DNA of 64,000 nt from Nitrosovibrio sp. Nv6 (GTDB taxonomy: Bacteria > Pseudomonadota > Gammaproteobacteria > Burkholderiales > Nitrosomonadaceae): NCBI RefSeq assembly GCF_900110495.1, contig NZ_FODX01000010.1, positions 1 to 64,000 of the forward strand, written 5' to 3'. This document shows, piece after piece, positions 1 to 9,732 of this stretch. Each line of letters begins with the position of its first letter. Within the stretch, counting starts at the first letter, position 1. The notes under the pieces were generated by a model. That model saw only the letters and a program-made list of their open reading frames with translations. It was not told the origin of the DNA and did no database searches. Position numbers and translations under genes: made by a program.

Positions 1-39
1 ATGAATGATAACGTCCTTTATCATTCATGTTCCTAACCT

Positions 40-2415
40 TTACATCCCACGTGTCAGGCTAATAACCTTACGACAGAAACCTTTCAGCTCATCACCGGTT
101 GTTTCCTCGAACGGGTTTCCTTCCACTGCCGCATGGTTGTCGACACGGGAATATTCGTTGATCTCCCTAAGGTCGTCGAGAGCGCCCCTGTAAGGATGCT
201 CAGTCGGCGCCTTATTCAAAATACGGGTAATTTCTTCTAGACTTGCGGCTTCATGGAAGAGGCTCGGGTCGCCTTTTCGGTAAAAATCTTCACAGACTGT
301 GCGCAACCTAGTCCGAATGTAATTCGGGGAGTGCGGTTCTCCTTCAAGAAATTCTTCTATCTCCCCTCGTTCAGTGACGTGCCGTGCCTGGGTTGCGGTC
401 TTAATATCGAATGGAGCAAGCGTAGTTATACCTGGCGCCCCAGTTTGGAGAGCTATGGATTTAATGGAACTCTGATCGACTTTCTCCCACAGTAGACGGA
501 GAAAGTTTTTGTCATGCGAAAGAACAATTGTTTGTGCAGCAAGTCCACAAAGTTTTCTAATCTCATTAGCAGTAAACTGCCGACGAAAATTGTCTAGGCT
601 AGTGAAGGCATCATCAAGCACGACAATCGTGTCCTTGAGCGCAGGGTCTGCGTTTATCTTCGCCAAGAAAAGAGCTAGAGCAAGCGTGGACTTATCCCCA
701 GTGCTCAACGTATTCCTAAAGCTCGGTTTATCTAACGTCTCCGAAGGGCTACGAGGTGGCACGGGTACATTATTTATTAAGATTTGATAGCTAGCTGCTG
801 GTTCTTTGCCCCGATAATCAGGCTCTTTGTAATCGATTTTAAACCCAGCATTAAGTCGCAATAGATACGCGTTGATAGAAGTACCTAGCTTGCCAGTAAT
901 CGAGCGTCCATAATCATCAAGCTCTTTGCGGGTGGCTGCCTTCTCCTTCGCAATAGCTTCTTTTCGCGCCTTAATAGCATCAATCCTTGAGATTAACGCA
1001 ATTACATCGAGCTCATGACGACGTTTCGTTGCCTGGATTACCTTTAACTCGGTCTCGAGCCGTGGTAGATCGCTTGGGTCGATTGAGTCCTTTAAGGTTT
1101 TAATGCGAGAAGCATACACATTGAGTAATCTATTAATGTGCCCGACTACATTTCTTCCTTTTTCCCATGTCGACAGTGATGCCTCCGCCTCTTTTCCATC
1201 TATAGCTTCCGTCAGATGCGCCTGCTTGTCCTGAAATAAGACGTCGAGTAGCACTGCGGCTTCTTCCATCAGGAGTATTACGCCTCTCGCGTCCCCAAGA
1301 TCAGGTGGTTCAAGTTTTCCTGCCTCGCGCCAATATGTAAAGTTCTTGTCATTCTGTTCAAGTAGGCCCTCAATCACCTTCCGAAAGTCGCCATTTTGGT
1401 ACTTAGCAAATGTCTCGCGAGTCTTCTTAATGGTGACGGAAAGCGATTTGTAGGCATCGCTGAAAAAATCTTTGTAGGCATCGACTAGCATATGTGCCGT
1501 GAAGAATTGACCGCAGAATGGGCATTTGCCACTGTTAACAAAACCTGTTCCAGCTTCCAGCCACCCTTCAAGTGAGGTATCACTTTTAGGTGCAGTACAT
1601 TCGTGTTCGGCAATATGGACACGCACAGCTGCCAAAGCGCTTTCAGAAATCTGGTCGATTTCGAGATTCAGTAACTCCCGAAACTTTTGAGTCTCCGTTG
1701 GTATCGGCAAGAGTTGCGGTTCAGCCGCCGCTTTAAGTTCCTTGGACCGTCGGACTCTCTGTGCTTGGGCATCCTTGGATGCAATGACACTGTCAATGTC
1801 ATCCCGATTTCCCAGGGCGAGAAAATCGCCAAGTCTCATAGCAGGTGGCGCGATAGTTTTGATAATTATATTGAGTTCTGATTCCGCAATCCGAAGAACG
1901 CTGTTGAGCTCACGGTTTTCGTCGTCAAGAGCAACGATCCGCTTAAGGCGCCCAACGCCCTCTTCACCGAGCACTAGGCCATACTGGTTTTTCAGATGAT
2001 CGGCAGAGACTATATCGCCAGAAAAGACGTTTTCATTGATGAAAAAACTATCGTAGATTGCAATCCGTGGTTTTATACCGGTCCAAGCACCGTCTCGGAA
2101 AACCGTTTGTTGGGTGTCAATGGAGAGAACAGCTTTTTGGTCAGGACCACCGGCTAGAGTCTTGCGTCCCAAAATAATGCTAGGATTATTGGTGGTGAGT
2201 GATCGAAGAATATCTGCAACTGTTGACTTGCCCCACCCATTTTCTCCGAAGATAAGTGTGCATGAGCCAAACCCTGCATCCTGCATCGGATGTGCTTTTT
2301 CGAAACGTCCTATATTCTGGATATATATAAATCCGTGTAACATTTTGCAATCGTTTTTGTTATCTATCGGAAGTTCATATTTTTTCGGCGAGATAGCTTG
2401 CTGGTACTCTACCAA
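40..2415 (-). CDS. AAA_13-family ATPase (RloC/PrrC-like), putative defence effector
   Basis: The protein has an ABC/SMC-type ATPase split by a long charged, partly coiled-coil insert. Walker A GENGWGKST is at residues 57-65, a signature-like LSTGDKS at 570-576, Walker B (TIVVLDDAF) at 596-604 and an H-loop LSHD at 632-635. A CPFC pair at 298-301 sits in the middle of the insert, where RloC proteins carry a zinc hook. RloC and PrrC are anticodon nucleases used in phage defence; whether the C-terminal ~150 residues here keep a nuclease site cannot be judged by eye. The TTG start at 2415 has an AGAGGG box upstream. An internal ATG at 2343, just before the first ATPase strand, is an alternative. 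It follows the DUF262 gene by 30 bp and is probably co-transcribed with it. Confidence 0.8.
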   Translation of the reverse strand: MVEYQQAISPKKYELPIDNKNDCKMLHGFIYIQNIGRFEKAHPMQDAGFGSCTLIFGENGWGKSTVADILRSLTTNNPSIILGRKTLAGGPDQKAVLSIDTQQTVFRDGAWTGIKPRIAIYDSFFINENVFSGDIVSADHLKNQYGLVLGEEGVGRLKRIVALDDENRELNSVLRIAESELNIIIKTIAPPAMRLGDFLALGNRDDIDSVIASKDAQAQRVRRSKELKAAAEPQLLPIPTETQKFRELLNLEIDQISESALAAVRVHIAEHECTAPKSDTSLEGWLEAGTGFVNSGKCPFCGQFFTAHMLVDAYKDFFSDAYKSLSVTIKKTRETFAKYQNGDFRKVIEGLLEQNDKNFTYWREAGKLEPPDLGDARGVILLMEEAAVLLDVLFQDKQAHLTEAIDGKEAEASLSTWEKGRNVVGHINRLLNVYASRIKTLKDSIDPSDLPRLETELKVIQATKRRHELDVIALISRIDAIKARKEAIAKEKAATRKELDDYGRSITGKLGTSINAYLLRLNAGFKIDYKEPDYRGKEPAASYQILINNVPVPPRSPSETLDKPSFRNTLSTGDKSTLALALFLAKINADPALKDTIVVLDDAFTSLDNFRRQFTANEIRKLCGLAAQTIVLSHDKNFLRLLWEKVDQSSIKSIALQTGAPGITTLAPFDIKTATQARHVTERGEIEEFLEGEPHSPNYIRTRLRTVCEDFYRKGDPSLFHEAASLEEITRILNKAPTEHPYRGALDDLREINEYSRVDNHAAVEGNPFEETTGDELKGFCRKVISLTRGM

Positions 2416-2445
2416 AGCTTACTTAACCCTCTGTTGAGCAATGAA

Positions 2446-4275
2446 TCATGTATTCACCTCCCGTAACAGGTCGTCCGGGCGCCAGATGTGCTCGGCAATC
2501 TGGCGATAAAGCTCGCTACGTTCCTCAAGGGCTGCTTTATTAAACTTTGCATAGGGCTTGAACGGGAGGTGGTTTTCATTTAGAAAACGCAGAAAACCGG
2601 GATTGCGCTCATAACACTGCGGGTGTAGCGAGCGTGCCAACAGATTTTGCGTATTGTAGTGCGAGAGCTTCTCCTCGTAGGTCGAGTCGCCATAGCTCGC
2701 GTTGAAACTCTTAGGGAGCAGCAACAGCCCACCGATTCGATTGCGGTGTTCAGCGAAATCTGCCGGATGATGAAATTCCGGCTCGTGTCGCTCAGGGTGA
2801 TCTGCCCAAACGTGTTCTACTTCGTACCGACCTTTTCCCTCGCTTACATAGTCAAGGTACCGCGACGGCTGACCCGACCGCGTTTCGATGTAATCCGTCA
2901 AGCGGGCAAGAATTCGGTGTAAAGCATAACGATTCTGTTGGTGAATACGAAGATGTTCGCTACTAGCGAAAGTTTCCTCTTCTCTGTCGAGTATTTCATG
3001 CAACCTTTGCGCGAGCTGCCCTGGCGCGAGACCACGAATGTCACGCATGACAAGGAACATGGCATACTGCATCGTCGAGTAGGCGATGCTGCGAAAGTTC
3101 CATAACCGCCACGTTAGTAAGATATCTAGAAAGCGGGCAACCAAGCGCAGTTTCTTGTCTATCACGTCGGAATTATCCGCGGGGTGGAGCGGCGCGAGCA
3201 GAAGCAGATACTGCAGTGTGAAGCCGTGCTGTGCGTTGTACAGCACATATTCCAGGCCCGGTATTCTCTGCTGAGATGCTGCCATCAAGCGCAGGTATTG
3301 GCGGCTATAGAAGTCGAAGTCACGAATGATAAAGCGGTAGAAATCGTCATCTTGCTTGAGGCCGATGGATGCGCCCTCATCGCGTAGCCAGCGGTGAAAC
3401 TCAGTACCAATACGGTCGAAATTCTCGGGTTGCGCACCTTTCCTGCGCTCGCGTATCTTTGTTGCGTACTGGCTACGTAGCCAGACCTTGAGGCAATCAG
3501 GTTCTACTTCTTTCCCTGCATCATTTAATTCCTGAATGCGTTTACGCCAGTGGATGCTCGCTGCGGCACGCTTGGCAGTATCCTCGATATTGGTCAACAG
3601 GTAGCCCTTGAGCATGTCCGTTGGGCTAAGCGAGAGCCCGCGGTCGTTCATCGTCTCGAAAATTGTGTAAGCGTCATCATCAGAGTAGGCGGTAATCTCG
3701 ACGAGATGCACGTTATCCATCAGCCAATCGATGAAGTAAGGCAGGGCGGTTTCTCGGAGCTCATTCTGGAATATCTCCTCTAGATCCTGGTAGCGCTGGT
3801 AAAGGTTTTGTACTGACTCGGGGTTGCCCTGCAAACCAAAAGATTTTCCCTCGTATAGCGCTTCCATAACCGGCGTACGCTCCTCGACATGCAGGTTAAA
3901 GGATTTCTGGCCGTATTTTTCGGAAACGATCAGGTCATCCACGTTAACCTGCTCTGTGCGACCCTTTTGGAGCGTTCTAAGCAAGATCAGAAGCAACGTA
4001 AGGCTGGTTAATCGCTGCTGGCCATCCACAACATAGCTGACGTGCTCCCTCTTGCTGATGATGATGGAGCCGAGGAAATAGTGTGAGTAGTCAGCGACTT
4101 TCCTGCGCTCATGTGCAGGATCGTACTCTTCCAAAAATTTACCGGTGAGGTCTTCGACAAGCTCGCGGATCTGCTCTTTTTGCCATTTATAATCACGCTG
4201 ATAATAATCAATCGAATACTTGACGCCTCTGAGTAGTTCGCGGACAGTTCTTGCATTTCCAATAATCTCTCTCAT
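2446..4275 (-). CDS. DUF262/DUF1524 domain protein (GmrSD-like)
   Basis: A protein of 609 residues with an N-terminal DUF262 domain containing YQRDYKW near residue 25 and the hallmark DGQQR at 84-88. The C-terminal region is DUF1524-like, with an HNH-type EVEHVWADHPERH segment followed by a conserved N-R-GGLLLLP stretch. Fused proteins of this kind include the type IV restriction enzyme GmrSD and BrxU, which hydrolyse NTP and cut modified DNA. Function here is inferred from family only. The ATG at 4275 is preceded by GTGGGGGC and begins at the conserved domain; an in-frame start further upstream would only add an unrelated tail. It is the first gene of a two-gene minus-strand unit with the AAA_13 ATPase. 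Confidence 0.8.
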   Translation of the reverse strand: MREIIGNARTVRELLRGVKYSIDYYQRDYKWQKEQIRELVEDLTGKFLEEYDPAHERRKVADYSHYFLGSIIISKREHVSYVVDGQQRLTSLTLLLILLRTLQKGRTEQVNVDDLIVSEKYGQKSFNLHVEERTPVMEALYEGKSFGLQGNPESVQNLYQRYQDLEEIFQNELRETALPYFIDWLMDNVHLVEITAYSDDDAYTIFETMNDRGLSLSPTDMLKGYLLTNIEDTAKRAAASIHWRKRIQELNDAGKEVEPDCLKVWLRSQYATKIRERRKGAQPENFDRIGTEFHRWLRDEGASIGLKQDDDFYRFIIRDFDFYSRQYLRLMAASQQRIPGLEYVLYNAQHGFTLQYLLLLAPLHPADNSDVIDKKLRLVARFLDILLTWRLWNFRSIAYSTMQYAMFLVMRDIRGLAPGQLAQRLHEILDREEETFASSEHLRIHQQNRYALHRILARLTDYIETRSGQPSRYLDYVSEGKGRYEVEHVWADHPERHEPEFHHPADFAEHRNRIGGLLLLPKSFNASYGDSTYEEKLSHYNTQNLLARSLHPQCYERNPGFLRFLNENHLPFKPYAKFNKAALEERSELYRQIAEHIWRPDDLLREVNT

Positions 4276-4703
4276 CCTATTGCCCCCACTCAAATAATGC
4301 CGCAGCTTATATATTTTAGGCTTTATAGATGAGCTAACAATTGGACTAAGGTACAACCTGCCAACGAGTATGGGATTCCAAAATCTAGCCCCGGGGCTCT
4401 CAAAGTAGCCTTCCCGACCTATATATTTATATAACGTGGTTTAGGGTTTGAGCATTGGCGAAGGAACGAGCGTCAATCGCAGTAGAATGTAGCCTAGTTT
4501 TAGGCCGACTGCTTCTCAGGACATAAATAGCCAATATGGACGTTACGGTAATATGCCAAGCGGTTTTTGGATTCAATGTGATGAGCCACCAACTCCCAGC
4601 AGCTCACTAAAAGCAGCCCTTCAGTAGCATAATCGCTACTTAGAGTCTGTCGATGTAAAGTCATCAGTCGGAAACAATTGGACTCCAATTCATAGTTCCG
4701 ACA
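4276..4703. other. Divergent intergenic region upstream of the controller gene
   Basis: 428 bp between the DUF262 gene (leftward) and the restriction controller gene (rightward). It must hold promoters for both units. AT-rich stretches lie around 4415-4440, and a controller-box-like element is at 4637-4662. No convincing gene is present. Confidence 0.5.
4637..4662 (+). promoter_or_regulatory. Putative C-box (controller protein operator)
   Basis: Two 11-bp units, TACTTAGAGTC and GATGTAAAGTC, are separated by 4 bp, giving a 15-bp centre spacing. Controller proteins of type II restriction systems bind tandem boxes of the form GACTnnnAGTC with similar spacing. The pair ends 41 bp before the controller start codon, as expected for autoregulation. 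This is a match by eye to the family pattern. Confidence 0.55.
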
Positions 4704-4952
4704 ATGCCCAGAAACCCCAGTCCCTCCTTGCGAGCAGTTCTAGCGGAAAATCTTCGTAAGTTCCGAAAAAACAACGGTTATTCGCAAGAAAAGCTGGCCG
4801 ATCTTTGTGATCTTCACCGAACTTATATTGGTTCGGTAGAGCGCGAAGAACGCAATGTTACTTTGAACACCCTCGAAGTGCTTGCACACGCGCTCAAGGT
4901 CAGTGTCCCGGAACTGCTTACTCGGGGACACGACCAGAATGAGATACCTTGA
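4704..4952 (+). CDS. XRE-family controller (C) protein of the restriction system
   Basis: An 82-residue protein that is almost entirely a helix-turn-helix domain. The stretch SQEKLADLCDLHRTYIGSVE is the classic C-protein recognition region, and the length is normal for the family. C proteins delay and tune expression of the nuclease so that methylation comes first. The last 14 bp overlap the start of the nuclease gene, so the two are translationally coupled. A C-box-like element lies upstream. Assignment as the controller rests on the domain plus this position. Confidence 0.85.
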   Translation: MPRNPSPSLRAVLAENLRKFRKNNGYSQEKLADLCDLHRTYIGSVEREERNVTLNTLEVLAHALKVSVPELLTRGHDQNEIP

Positions 4953-6321
4953 TACTGGATCGCGACTGGCGAGTGAGACGCTCGCTGCGTGGTTTGAACC
5001 GGTGCTCAATGAGGAAATTGTAGAGCTACGTCTCCAGACCGGTTTTTTTTCGCTCGGTGGTATGGGGCTTCTTGTACCCACTTTTAATCGTAGCGTACAG
5101 AAGAACCTACCAACCAAAATTCTCATTGGATCAAACGATGGGGATACTCTGCGAGATGACATGGCCGGTCTTGTTCAATTGTTAGGTATCCCAAGAAATG
5201 GCGCACAACTAGGTGTCATCAGTTTTGGCAACGGATATTTCCACCCAAAAACGTATTACGTTAGGCGCTCAGACGGATCAGAGGCTGCGTATGTCGGCTC
5301 AGCCAACCTCACGGCATCCGGTTTGGCCTGCCATGTTGAGGCTGGTATTACACTTGACACGAGGGAAGGTGATGATCCACGCCTCCTGTCACAAATAGCG
5401 GCGGCAATTGAGGCTTGGTTCGCTGAAAAACGACAAGGGCTGACTCTTGTTGCTGGAACCCACACGCTTGATGAGCTTGTCGCGTCGGGTGTGCTGGCTC
5501 TCGCCCGCCCACCACGCACAGCCTCTGTTAGCGGTGAAGGGTCAGGAGGAGGAAGGGCTGCACCACCACGCTTGCAGCGGTTAATTACACTGCCATCTGT
5601 ACAGATAAAGCAAAATCCAATAGCCCTGCCAGCAACTGCCGCACAGCCGACTGTGCCCCCCATTCCTCCTGCTGCGCCGGTTACAAATATTCACTCAGTT
5701 CGAAAACCTGGCCTTCCAAAATATTTTCTTTTTGATCCCACTGCGACATCCCCTACTTCGGGAACAAATGCGCTATCAGGGACGCAGCTGCCAGGGGGCG
5801 TGAACGGAATCGTTATAAAGCTCACGAAAGATAGCGCCCGACATTTTGCCGGTAAAACTGGCACTGCAAACATCACGCTGCCTGTTGATACAGTGGAGAC
5901 CCTGCGTTTTGGTGTAGGTGGGAATTGGAGCCGTCCATGGGCCGAGGTCAATCTACGAGCACGTTATATTGGGAATGGCGGAACCATATCGTCTACACTT
6001 ACGCCTGCTAGCGTACAAGCTTATGGGTATATTTCCGGGGAAACGTCAAGTCAGAACATTAGACTTGGGGTATTGACGCCGGCAACCAGTAATATAGTTC
6101 AGCAGACAGCTAGTAACGGATGGAAGGCACCAGTGCCAGGAGATTTGGCACTACTGGAGTGGCCCGTTCTAGCAAATCCAATATTTCTGTTGACTTTTAT
6201 GGAAAAGCCTTCAGCGCTATATGCAAATGCTGAAGCCCTTATGCTTGCCGCAACGTCTGCAGGACAGCTCGTGGGTAAAAGTGCGTGCTGGTTGCCTCCC
6301 GGACTATCTCCAGCTTGGTAG
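4939..6321 (+). CDS. BfiI-like PLD-fold type II restriction endonuclease
   Basis: The 460-residue protein carries a single phospholipase-D half-site: HPK at 102-104, then VGSANLT at 119-125, with E134 as a candidate fourth active-site residue. This matches the metal-independent nuclease BfiI, which dimerises to build one active site. A proline-rich linker near 230-260 leads to a C-terminal domain of about 190 residues, where BfiI/NgoFVII-type enzymes have a B3-like DNA-binding fold. The ATG at 4939 begins at MRYLDTGS and overlaps the controller gene; a start at 4882 would only add residues translated from controller coding sequence. Two convergent methyltransferases follow, as expected for an enzyme with an asymmetric site. 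The recognition sequence cannot be read from the DNA. Confidence 0.85.
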   Translation: MRYLDTGSRLASETLAAWFEPVLNEEIVELRLQTGFFSLGGMGLLVPTFNRSVQKNLPTKILIGSNDGDTLRDDMAGLVQLLGIPRNGAQLGVISFGNGYFHPKTYYVRRSDGSEAAYVGSANLTASGLACHVEAGITLDTREGDDPRLLSQIAAAIEAWFAEKRQGLTLVAGTHTLDELVASGVLALARPPRTASVSGEGSGGGRAAPPRLQRLITLPSVQIKQNPIALPATAAQPTVPPIPPAAPVTNIHSVRKPGLPKYFLFDPTATSPTSGTNALSGTQLPGGVNGIVIKLTKDSARHFAGKTGTANITLPVDTVETLRFGVGGNWSRPWAEVNLRARYIGNGGTISSTLTPASVQAYGYISGETSSQNIRLGVLTPATSNIVQQTASNGWKAPVPGDLALLEWPVLANPIFLLTFMEKPSALYANAEALMLAATSAGQLVGKSACWLPPGLSPAW

Positions 6322-6343
6322 AGACCCTAACCTGCTGGAGCTA

Positions 6344-7834
6344 TTAAGTAGCGGCCCGCAGAATAACCAATGATTCTGTGCTTGTTGCATTGTTCATGTG
6401 CAAGCCATAACGCTGGTAGGCTTGTAGCGAAACTGTCTCGACATGCTGCCAGCCTCTCGTCGTTGCAATTCTCGCCAAGTGTTCGGGGGTATTGATGTCA
6501 AATCGCTTACCGTTTAGTACCGTGTGATTACCTCCCACGATTAGACCAAATGGGGCGTTCGGCTTCACTAATTGACTGACTGAAAAAAACGCATCAGCCA
6601 TGTTTGCAAAGTAACGGTAGAGCAAACGAGGAACGGCTTGTCGGCGGAATCCATCATTCTCACCAAGAGTGTTCTGTAGACGGATGCACAGCGCTGATTC
6701 TTGTTCGGGCAACATGGCATCGTTAGCCTCAAGCGCCTCTAAAAGCGCTTTCTTACCTTTCCCCCGAATCTCTCGACTACCAACTAATTCAGACTCCAAA
6801 GATAAAATATCCGAGGGACACAACAAATCGAGCCAAACAAGGCTCAATCTCTGTGTGTCGATGTATGGCAGGGCCATCGCATAAGGGGGACTTGTCAGTG
6901 CAAGATCAAACGTCCCTTGACGAAGGTCTGGATGGTTTTCTGCCTTCTTGCAATCAACGTTAACAGCTTTCGAGTGCGCTTCGATAATACCAAGTGTTTG
7001 CTGAGCATCATAGAGCCGTGTGCAAAAAGCGCGAACTGCCTCTTCGTATGCATCAAAAAAACTCTTGTCTGGGAATGGAGACTTTCTACGACGAATACGC
7101 AGATCATGGGGTTCCTGCAAGGAATAGTCACGCAGCAGGTTAGATGCAATGGCTAAGAGTACAGAGGTGTTTTCCCCTCCATTGACGTCTATTGCTAACC
7201 GCAAACGCTCCATATCAGACAGGTATTCAAGGGGGAACCATAATTTAAGGTAATCACCACGCTCGCCCTCTAGTGTAGGTTCTGTCCGCAAACGCTTGGC
7301 GGCAATAAGGCTAAACTTGGCATTGTTAAGCAAGCTTTCCGCTGGAATTGTCAGTGATTTCAACTTTGCAGTTGCAAGAAAAACAGCCAGGGGGTTGATG
7401 TCAGTGCCCACAGAATTGATACCTAAATGCGCACACTCTACCAACGATGTTCCACTTCCACAGAAGGGGTCGAGTACAAGTTGCCCAGGATGAGCCCCAA
7501 AAATATTCAGCATAGCCTTGGCTACCTGAGGATTGAACTTACCTTTATATTCATGCAGCCCATGCGCTGAGTACCTGGTGGATTGGCGGTTAACACCATT
7601 ACCATTTACTCGCTCAAGTAGATTCTGTTGTGTAGCTACCGGTTCTCCACCAGCAACCGTAGAATTTGCAAAGTAAACAAGCCTGTTCACCAACTCTGGA
7701 TGTAGAGGATGGTCAAGATGGATAGTGTGCCCTTCGGCGTGGATTCCAGCGGGATCAAGTAGGCTCTTGATTTCTCGGAGAGCCAAGTCTTTTTCGTAAG
7801 GATAGTATTTGTAGCGGTGCCAATAAAGCTGCAT
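6344..7834 (-). CDS. DNA methyltransferase (TSPPY type), second of pair
   Basis: A 496-residue AdoMet-dependent DNA methyltransferase. Motif I DPFCGSGT is at 122-129, with an acidic residue in GTDINPLA at about 144, and the catalytic motif IV TSPPY is at 314-318. SPPY is typical of N4-cytosine enzymes, although some N6-adenine enzymes also carry it. Motif I precedes motif IV with ~185 residues between, so a target-recognition region probably lies between them. It lies 3 bp downstream of the other methyltransferase and converges on the nuclease gene with a 22-bp gap. It presumably protects one strand of an asymmetric site. Confidence 0.88.
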   Translation of the reverse strand: MQLYWHRYKYYPYEKDLALREIKSLLDPAGIHAEGHTIHLDHPLHPELVNRLVYFANSTVAGGEPVATQQNLLERVNGNGVNRQSTRYSAHGLHEYKGKFNPQVAKAMLNIFGAHPGQLVLDPFCGSGTSLVECAHLGINSVGTDINPLAVFLATAKLKSLTIPAESLLNNAKFSLIAAKRLRTEPTLEGERGDYLKLWFPLEYLSDMERLRLAIDVNGGENTSVLLAIASNLLRDYSLQEPHDLRIRRRKSPFPDKSFFDAYEEAVRAFCTRLYDAQQTLGIIEAHSKAVNVDCKKAENHPDLRQGTFDLALTSPPYAMALPYIDTQRLSLVWLDLLCPSDILSLESELVGSREIRGKGKKALLEALEANDAMLPEQESALCIRLQNTLGENDGFRRQAVPRLLYRYFANMADAFFSVSQLVKPNAPFGLIVGGNHTVLNGKRFDINTPEHLARIATTRGWQHVETVSLQAYQRYGLHMNNATSTESLVILRAAT

Positions 7835-7837
7835 TGT

Positions 7838-9010
7838 TTAGTTCTTTTGAAGCACAATAATCGTTTCGGTCTTGATGTTCGCATGTGACAGGTTGAAGGA
7901 TTTGCGAGTGGCACTTATTACACGTTCAAAACGTGAAACTGGTTCCAGCCCAATCTCCGTTGCAACTTGGTGAATGATGTTGCCATTGTTGATGATTTGC
8001 CCATGAATCTTTGAACGGCCCACAACAAAGCAGACGAAACCGCCTTTCACCAACACGTTGTCAATTAGCTCAAATGCACCCTTCATTTGATGAACAAACA
8101 GATCTGCGGTATGGGGATTTTTCTTGAAAAAGTGCGCTCGTGCACCGATCTCTTTTTCTTTGACGGAAATTGGATCGAAACCCAGCCACCACATGCGATA
8201 CTTGTGATAAAGCCAATACTCATACGCATTTGGGTAGGGGGGCGAAGTTACGACCAGACCGACACCCATCCCGATTTCAGAAGGCTGAACTTCAAGCGTA
8301 TTGGCTTCAAGTACGCTAGCCGTAGGTAATCCCCATAAGCGTTCTAGAAGTGCTCGTTCTAATCTGGCTGCGGCGGTAGCGAACATATCGAAAACATCAC
8401 CGCGTGCAACCTTCTTTTCGATAGCGGCGTATCTGGTATCACTGTCTTGGTTCGATACCCGAACCAAAATGCTTGAAAGAGCTGCTCTGAGTTGATCGAG
8501 CCATGAAGCATATGCCGGTTCCGCCATTGTTTGCGCCAGTGCACCGACGGCAAGCTGTATCTCAGGCTTGAACCAATGGTTAATATTCGGGATGTCAGGT
8601 GGTGGCAGCGAATGAATATTGCGAGCCTTGGAAATGATCTGCTGAACGATGTCAGCAAATCCCTCTGGTAACGGAGCGGTCTTAACCCGTGCGATAAGGC
8701 AAGCAATAGGGTTCAAGTCTATACCTACGCTGGGCAATCCCGCGCGCTGCGCCTCCATCAGTGTAGTTCCTGAACCGCAAAACGGATCAAGCACTGCTGT
8801 GCCGGGCGGTATTGGAAGAGCGTCAATGAAGGCTCGGGGAATATCGCCAATGAACTTTGCCGGATAAGGATGTATTCCCTCAATAGCAGCGGCCTTGGAT
8901 CGCTGTGAAAAACTCCAGTCAATACGCTTCAACCGCCTGTCGAGAGAAGCGGAAATTGCGTCAAGCGAATGAGCTTTCACGGCAAGATCACTGAGGATGT
9001 TTGTTTCCAT
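7838..9010 (-). CDS. DNA methyltransferase (TSPPY type), first of pair
   Basis: A 390-residue methyltransferase with DPFCGSGT at 75-82, GIDLNPIA at about 96-103 and TSPPY at 255-259. It is homologous in layout to its downstream partner but clearly diverged, as expected for enzymes that modify the two strands of a non-palindromic site. The ATG at 9010 has AGAAAGG about 9 nt upstream. A longer in-frame reading up to 9361 adds 117 residues without methyltransferase character and is not preferred. Confidence 0.87.
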   Translation of the reverse strand: METNILSDLAVKAHSLDAISASLDRRLKRIDWSFSQRSKAAAIEGIHPYPAKFIGDIPRAFIDALPIPPGTAVLDPFCGSGTTLMEAQRAGLPSVGIDLNPIACLIARVKTAPLPEGFADIVQQIISKARNIHSLPPPDIPNINHWFKPEIQLAVGALAQTMAEPAYASWLDQLRAALSSILVRVSNQDSDTRYAAIEKKVARGDVFDMFATAAARLERALLERLWGLPTASVLEANTLEVQPSEIGMGVGLVVTSPPYPNAYEYWLYHKYRMWWLGFDPISVKEKEIGARAHFFKKNPHTADLFVHQMKGAFELIDNVLVKGGFVCFVVGRSKIHGQIINNGNIIHQVATEIGLEPVSRFERVISATRKSFNLSHANIKTETIIVLQKN

Positions 9011-9732
9011 TGAAATGACCTTTCTCAAAACCACCGCGTGGTTTGCTTGCATCGAATTTAATACGGGATAACGTAAGACCGCCTTCGGCCACGTTCCCCC
9101 ATGAGGGCAGCAATAACTGCCGAGTGTCGCAACTTGCCCTTGAACGGCGTAATTGGTAATGGAGTTTATAAGCCTTGTAGGACTCCCCCGGTTTGCCCAG
9201 CCTTGGCAAGCTGCTGTCGTTGGAGTGACTTCAATATTTCTTCGTAAGCCATAAAAGATGTGACAAAAAACCTCCTCGTTCTTGGAACTTATTGATCTGA
9301 TTTCTCTTAGGATTCTGCATAAAGCGTCCAGCAAATGATGGCAATATCTTCGGTAGGGCATTCTATGGCTATTTCATCTTGTTCGCGATCATATCTAATG
9401 AGTTTTCTCCGCACATTGAATGTCTTCCATTCGCAAGATGTAATAACAAGCTGAAACCCATCCTTAGGGGTCCCTCCTTGTGGCCGCTGCCATCGGCTTA
9501 ACGTACTTTGCAATCCGTTTTCTGAGACGATCCCCTTAAAGGGCTCAAGAAGTTTTAAAGAAAAATCTCAAAATGGCTTGGGCAAGGCTGAAAGCCGCGT
9601 CAGGAAGGCTCATGTGGTGCAGTCCGGGTGTGCCTGTGGGCAATCCCTGTGGGGAAGCCTGTGGGCGGGGATCTATCCGTCCATCAGGTTATCCATAGGG
9701 TTGTCCATGGGACGAGCGATAGCGAGATTGTC
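9011..9732. other. Region between methyltransferase genes and trb operon, no firm gene
   Basis: About 720 bp. A 68-codon minus-strand reading frame (9307-9513, TTG start, preserved C-terminal half rich in charged residues) is possible but has no recognisable family. Around 9625-9715 there are G-rich short repeats of the form CCTGTGGG and two TCCATRGG motifs. No RNA gene was recognised. Confidence 0.4.

Noticed and set aside
4500..4688. 62-codon minus-strand frame before the controller gene
   Set aside because: It overlaps the C-box and promoter, has no ribosome-binding site and no protein-like pattern.
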